Source: a bacterium
Lineage (GTDB): Bacteria > Patescibacteriota > Minisyncoccia > UBA9983
Reading direction: 5' to 3'
DNA: 6,637 bases
Assembly (NCBI GenBank): GCA_023244795.1
Contig: JAHFLR010000038.1
Coordinates: 1-6,637 of the forward strand
Position 1 is the stretch's first letter. Each line of letters begins with the position of its first letter. Both the position numbers and the translations under genes were made by a program. Of the stretch, positions 6,065 to 6,637 are shown piece by piece. The notes under the pieces are model-generated. The model saw only the letters and a program-made list of their open reading frames with translations, did not search any database and was not told the DNA's origin.

Positions 6065-6442
6065 ATGGTAATATTACCCCCCCCCCGACTCATTCCAGTA
6101 GTCCTCAAGCTAAAAACCACCTACGGCATGTGGCAAACGTATCTCGCGCACTTCCCCAAAGCTAATCGTTTTACTATTGGCTCAAAAATAGACGAGGTAT
6201 TTTTAGAGGCGATAGAATATTGTTTTTTGGCAAGCTATAGCGCTGGGGCAGAAAAGCAATTATTGCTAGAAAAAGGCATAGCGAAAGTTGATTTAATAAA
6301 ATTATTGCTCCAATTAAGCTGGGATATCAAAGCATTAGATAATAAAAAATATGTCGCTCTTTCCGAAAATTTTGCAGAAATTGGGAGGATGCTCGGTGGA
6401 TGGAAACGGCAACTAACAAGCAAAACTCCCGCCAATAAATAG
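6065..6442 (+). CDS. avd: DGR accessory variability determinant (Avd)
   Basis: A 125-aa four-helix-bundle protein of the Avd family, which forms a barrel-shaped pentamer, binds the DGR RT and template RNA and is needed for mutagenic retrohoming. Family landmarks are IPVVLKLKTTYGMWQTYLAHFPKANRFTIG at residues 10-39, KIDEVFLEAIEYCFLASYS (41-59), a helix at 64-92, KKYVALSENFAEIGRMLGGWKR (94-115) and a basic tail. EIGRMLGGW near the C-terminus and FPK-x-x-RFT-x-G are typical. Length is normal (about 110-130 aa). It is transcribed divergently from the RT, the two ATGs being one base apart, and converges on the TR. The first codons contain a run of 10 C that sets the frame; no other ATG in frame precedes residue 22, so this start is required for a full first helix. 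The stop TAG lies in the loop/stem of a hairpin. Confidence 0.9.
   Translation: MVILPPPRLIPVVLKLKTTYGMWQTYLAHFPKANRFTIGSKIDEVFLEAIEYCFLASYSAGAEKQLLLEKGIAKVDLIKLLLQLSWDIKALDNKKYVALSENFAEIGRMLGGWKRQLTSKTPANK
6067..6078. promoter_or_regulatory. Perfect 12-bp palindrome at divergent RT/avd starts
   Basis: GGTAATATTACC is its own reverse complement. It begins at the last base of the avd ATG and lies 3 bp beyond the RT ATG. On the minus strand TAATAT inside it is 7 nt from the RT start and could be its -10. It could be an operator for a dimeric regulator or a chance AT-rich palindrome. Confidence 0.35.
6077..6086 (+). repeat. 10-C homopolymer in avd codons 5-8
   Basis: A run of ten C inside the 5' coding end of avd, giving three prolines and part of an arginine codon, and lying 14-23 nt upstream of the RT start on the other strand. 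Nine C would put the ATG into a frame with TAG after about 12 codons; eleven C would also run into an early stop. Such tracts mutate by slippage; a sequencing or assembly error in length is the alternative. Confidence 0.85.
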
Positions 6443-6448
6443 CGGGAG
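6422..6448 (-). terminator. Hairpin with T-run at TR 3' end / avd stop
   Basis: CTCCCGC (6426-6432) pairs perfectly with GCGGGAG (6442-6448) around a 9-nt loop. On the minus strand the stem is followed by TTTTG, fitting an intrinsic terminator for the TR transcript. On the plus strand no T-run follows. The avd stop codon (6440-6442) lies at the loop/stem junction. Hairpins next to repeat ends are also known as DGR target-side features, so a role in retrohoming is possible. Confidence 0.55.
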
Positions 6449-6449
6449 A

Positions 6450-6600
6450 AACTGCAATAGTTGCGAACAGCGAGGAAACGGTAGTTGCCATTCCAGTTGT
6501 CGTCCCGCCTGTTGAGGTTGAGGTTCCGCTTGGAGTCGTCCCTGTTGAGGTACGCCACGTTGCGATTGCCGTTGACCTTCGCCACGGAATTTGTGCGAGG
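6450..6600 (-). repeat. DGR template repeat (TR), approximate bounds
   Basis: Non-coding template whose RNA is reverse transcribed with adenine mutagenesis. Read on the minus strand in the frame starting at 6606 it gives a variable-repeat-like peptide: NGNRNVAYLNRDDSK, then RNLNLNRRDDNWNGNYRFLAVRN, with about 12 AAC/AAT codons in about 50. AAC is the codon favoured in TRs because A-mutations there reach many amino acids. The 3' end, coding RFLAVR, is an A-free stretch like an IMH-type end (6464-6481). A TAG lies immediately upstream in this frame (6607-6609) and the frame runs past the RFLAVRN end without the expected stop, so it is a template and not the 3' end of a target gene. GC in 6481-6600 is 69 of 120, clearly above the AT-rich avd. 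The exact ends need a variable repeat for comparison, and none is in the window. Low chance that it is a decayed variable repeat. Confidence 0.8.
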
Positions 6601-6637
6601 TATCATCTATGCCACCACCCCTCATTTACACCTTGTA

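Noticed and set aside
6069..6077. TAATATTAC, identical to the geminivirus-type Rep nicking nonanucleotide
   Set aside because: No Rep gene, no stem around it in the right form and a bacterial chromosomal context; it follows from the AT-rich palindrome and is most likely coincidence.
6064..6120. Longer RT start at 6120 adding 19 residues
   Set aside because: The added part reads through the G-tract, overlaps avd coding sequence on the other strand and has no RT-family resemblance; the ATG at 6063 is preferred.
6235..6606. Minus-strand ORF of 123 codons covering the TR and running antisense into avd
   Set aside because: Its Asn-rich first half is the TR read in the variable-repeat frame; an in-frame TAG lies directly upstream of the ATG and the rest is the antisense of avd. 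Not a protein gene.
6413..6625. Second minus-strand ORF over the TR, Gln/Arg-rich
   Set aside because: A different frame of the same template; low-complexity product with no family resemblance and a TAA just upstream.
1..6637. CRISPR arrays, tRNA or rRNA genes, transposase genes
   Set aside because: No regularly spaced repeats, no tRNA cloverleaf or rRNA words, and no transposase-like protein were seen on either strand.

Overview
The window looks like a chromosomal segment from a Patescibacteria (CPR/Parcubacteria-like) genome. The supporting signs are tightly packed genes, little Shine-Dalgarno signal, an unusually long nucleoside diphosphate kinase, a small VanZ-like membrane protein and a diversity-generating retroelement (DGR), which are common in this group. 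This taxonomic call is an inference from gene content and style; there is no marker gene that proves it.

Left part (1-4127): the 3' end of a CaCA-type Na+/Ca2+ antiporter on the plus strand runs into four tightly spaced minus-strand genes. In transcription order these are a VanZ-like membrane protein, a beta-CASP metallo-beta-lactamase ribonuclease, a LOG/TIGR00725-like Rossmann protein and an aromatic-amino-acid-permease-type transporter, with gaps of 7-14 bp. Despite the close spacing, most starts lack a ribosome binding site, and several carry a Pribnow-like hexamer about 7 nt upstream, suggesting leaderless mRNAs.

Middle (4128-4430): a 303-bp gene-free gap. It holds a long closing stem (4211-4230 with 4321-4340) around a nested, rod-like fold that looks like a 6S-type structured RNA, probably on the minus strand, with a candidate promoter. 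A dispersed-palindrome-like element and a weak terminator lie on its VanZ side. The gene after it is a 198-aa nucleoside diphosphate kinase on the minus strand.

Right part (5041-6637): a DGR core. A minus-strand reverse transcriptase carries the DGR-specific LGNLTSQ motif and the YADD catalytic box. A plus-strand Avd accessory protein starts back to back with it, the two ATGs separated by one base. Beyond Avd lies a GC-rich, minus-strand template repeat (TR) whose reading in one frame is packed with AAC/AAT asparagine codons and ends RFLAVRN, but which is closed upstream by an in-frame TAG and is therefore not a gene. The variable repeat and its target protein are not in the window. The expected mechanism is that TR RNA is copied by the RT-Avd complex with adenine mutagenesis and the cDNA replaces the variable repeat of a C-type-lectin-like target gene elsewhere. 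Unusual points are the inverted avd, a 10-C homopolymer inside its first codons that could switch its frame, and a perfect 12-bp palindrome at the divergent starts.
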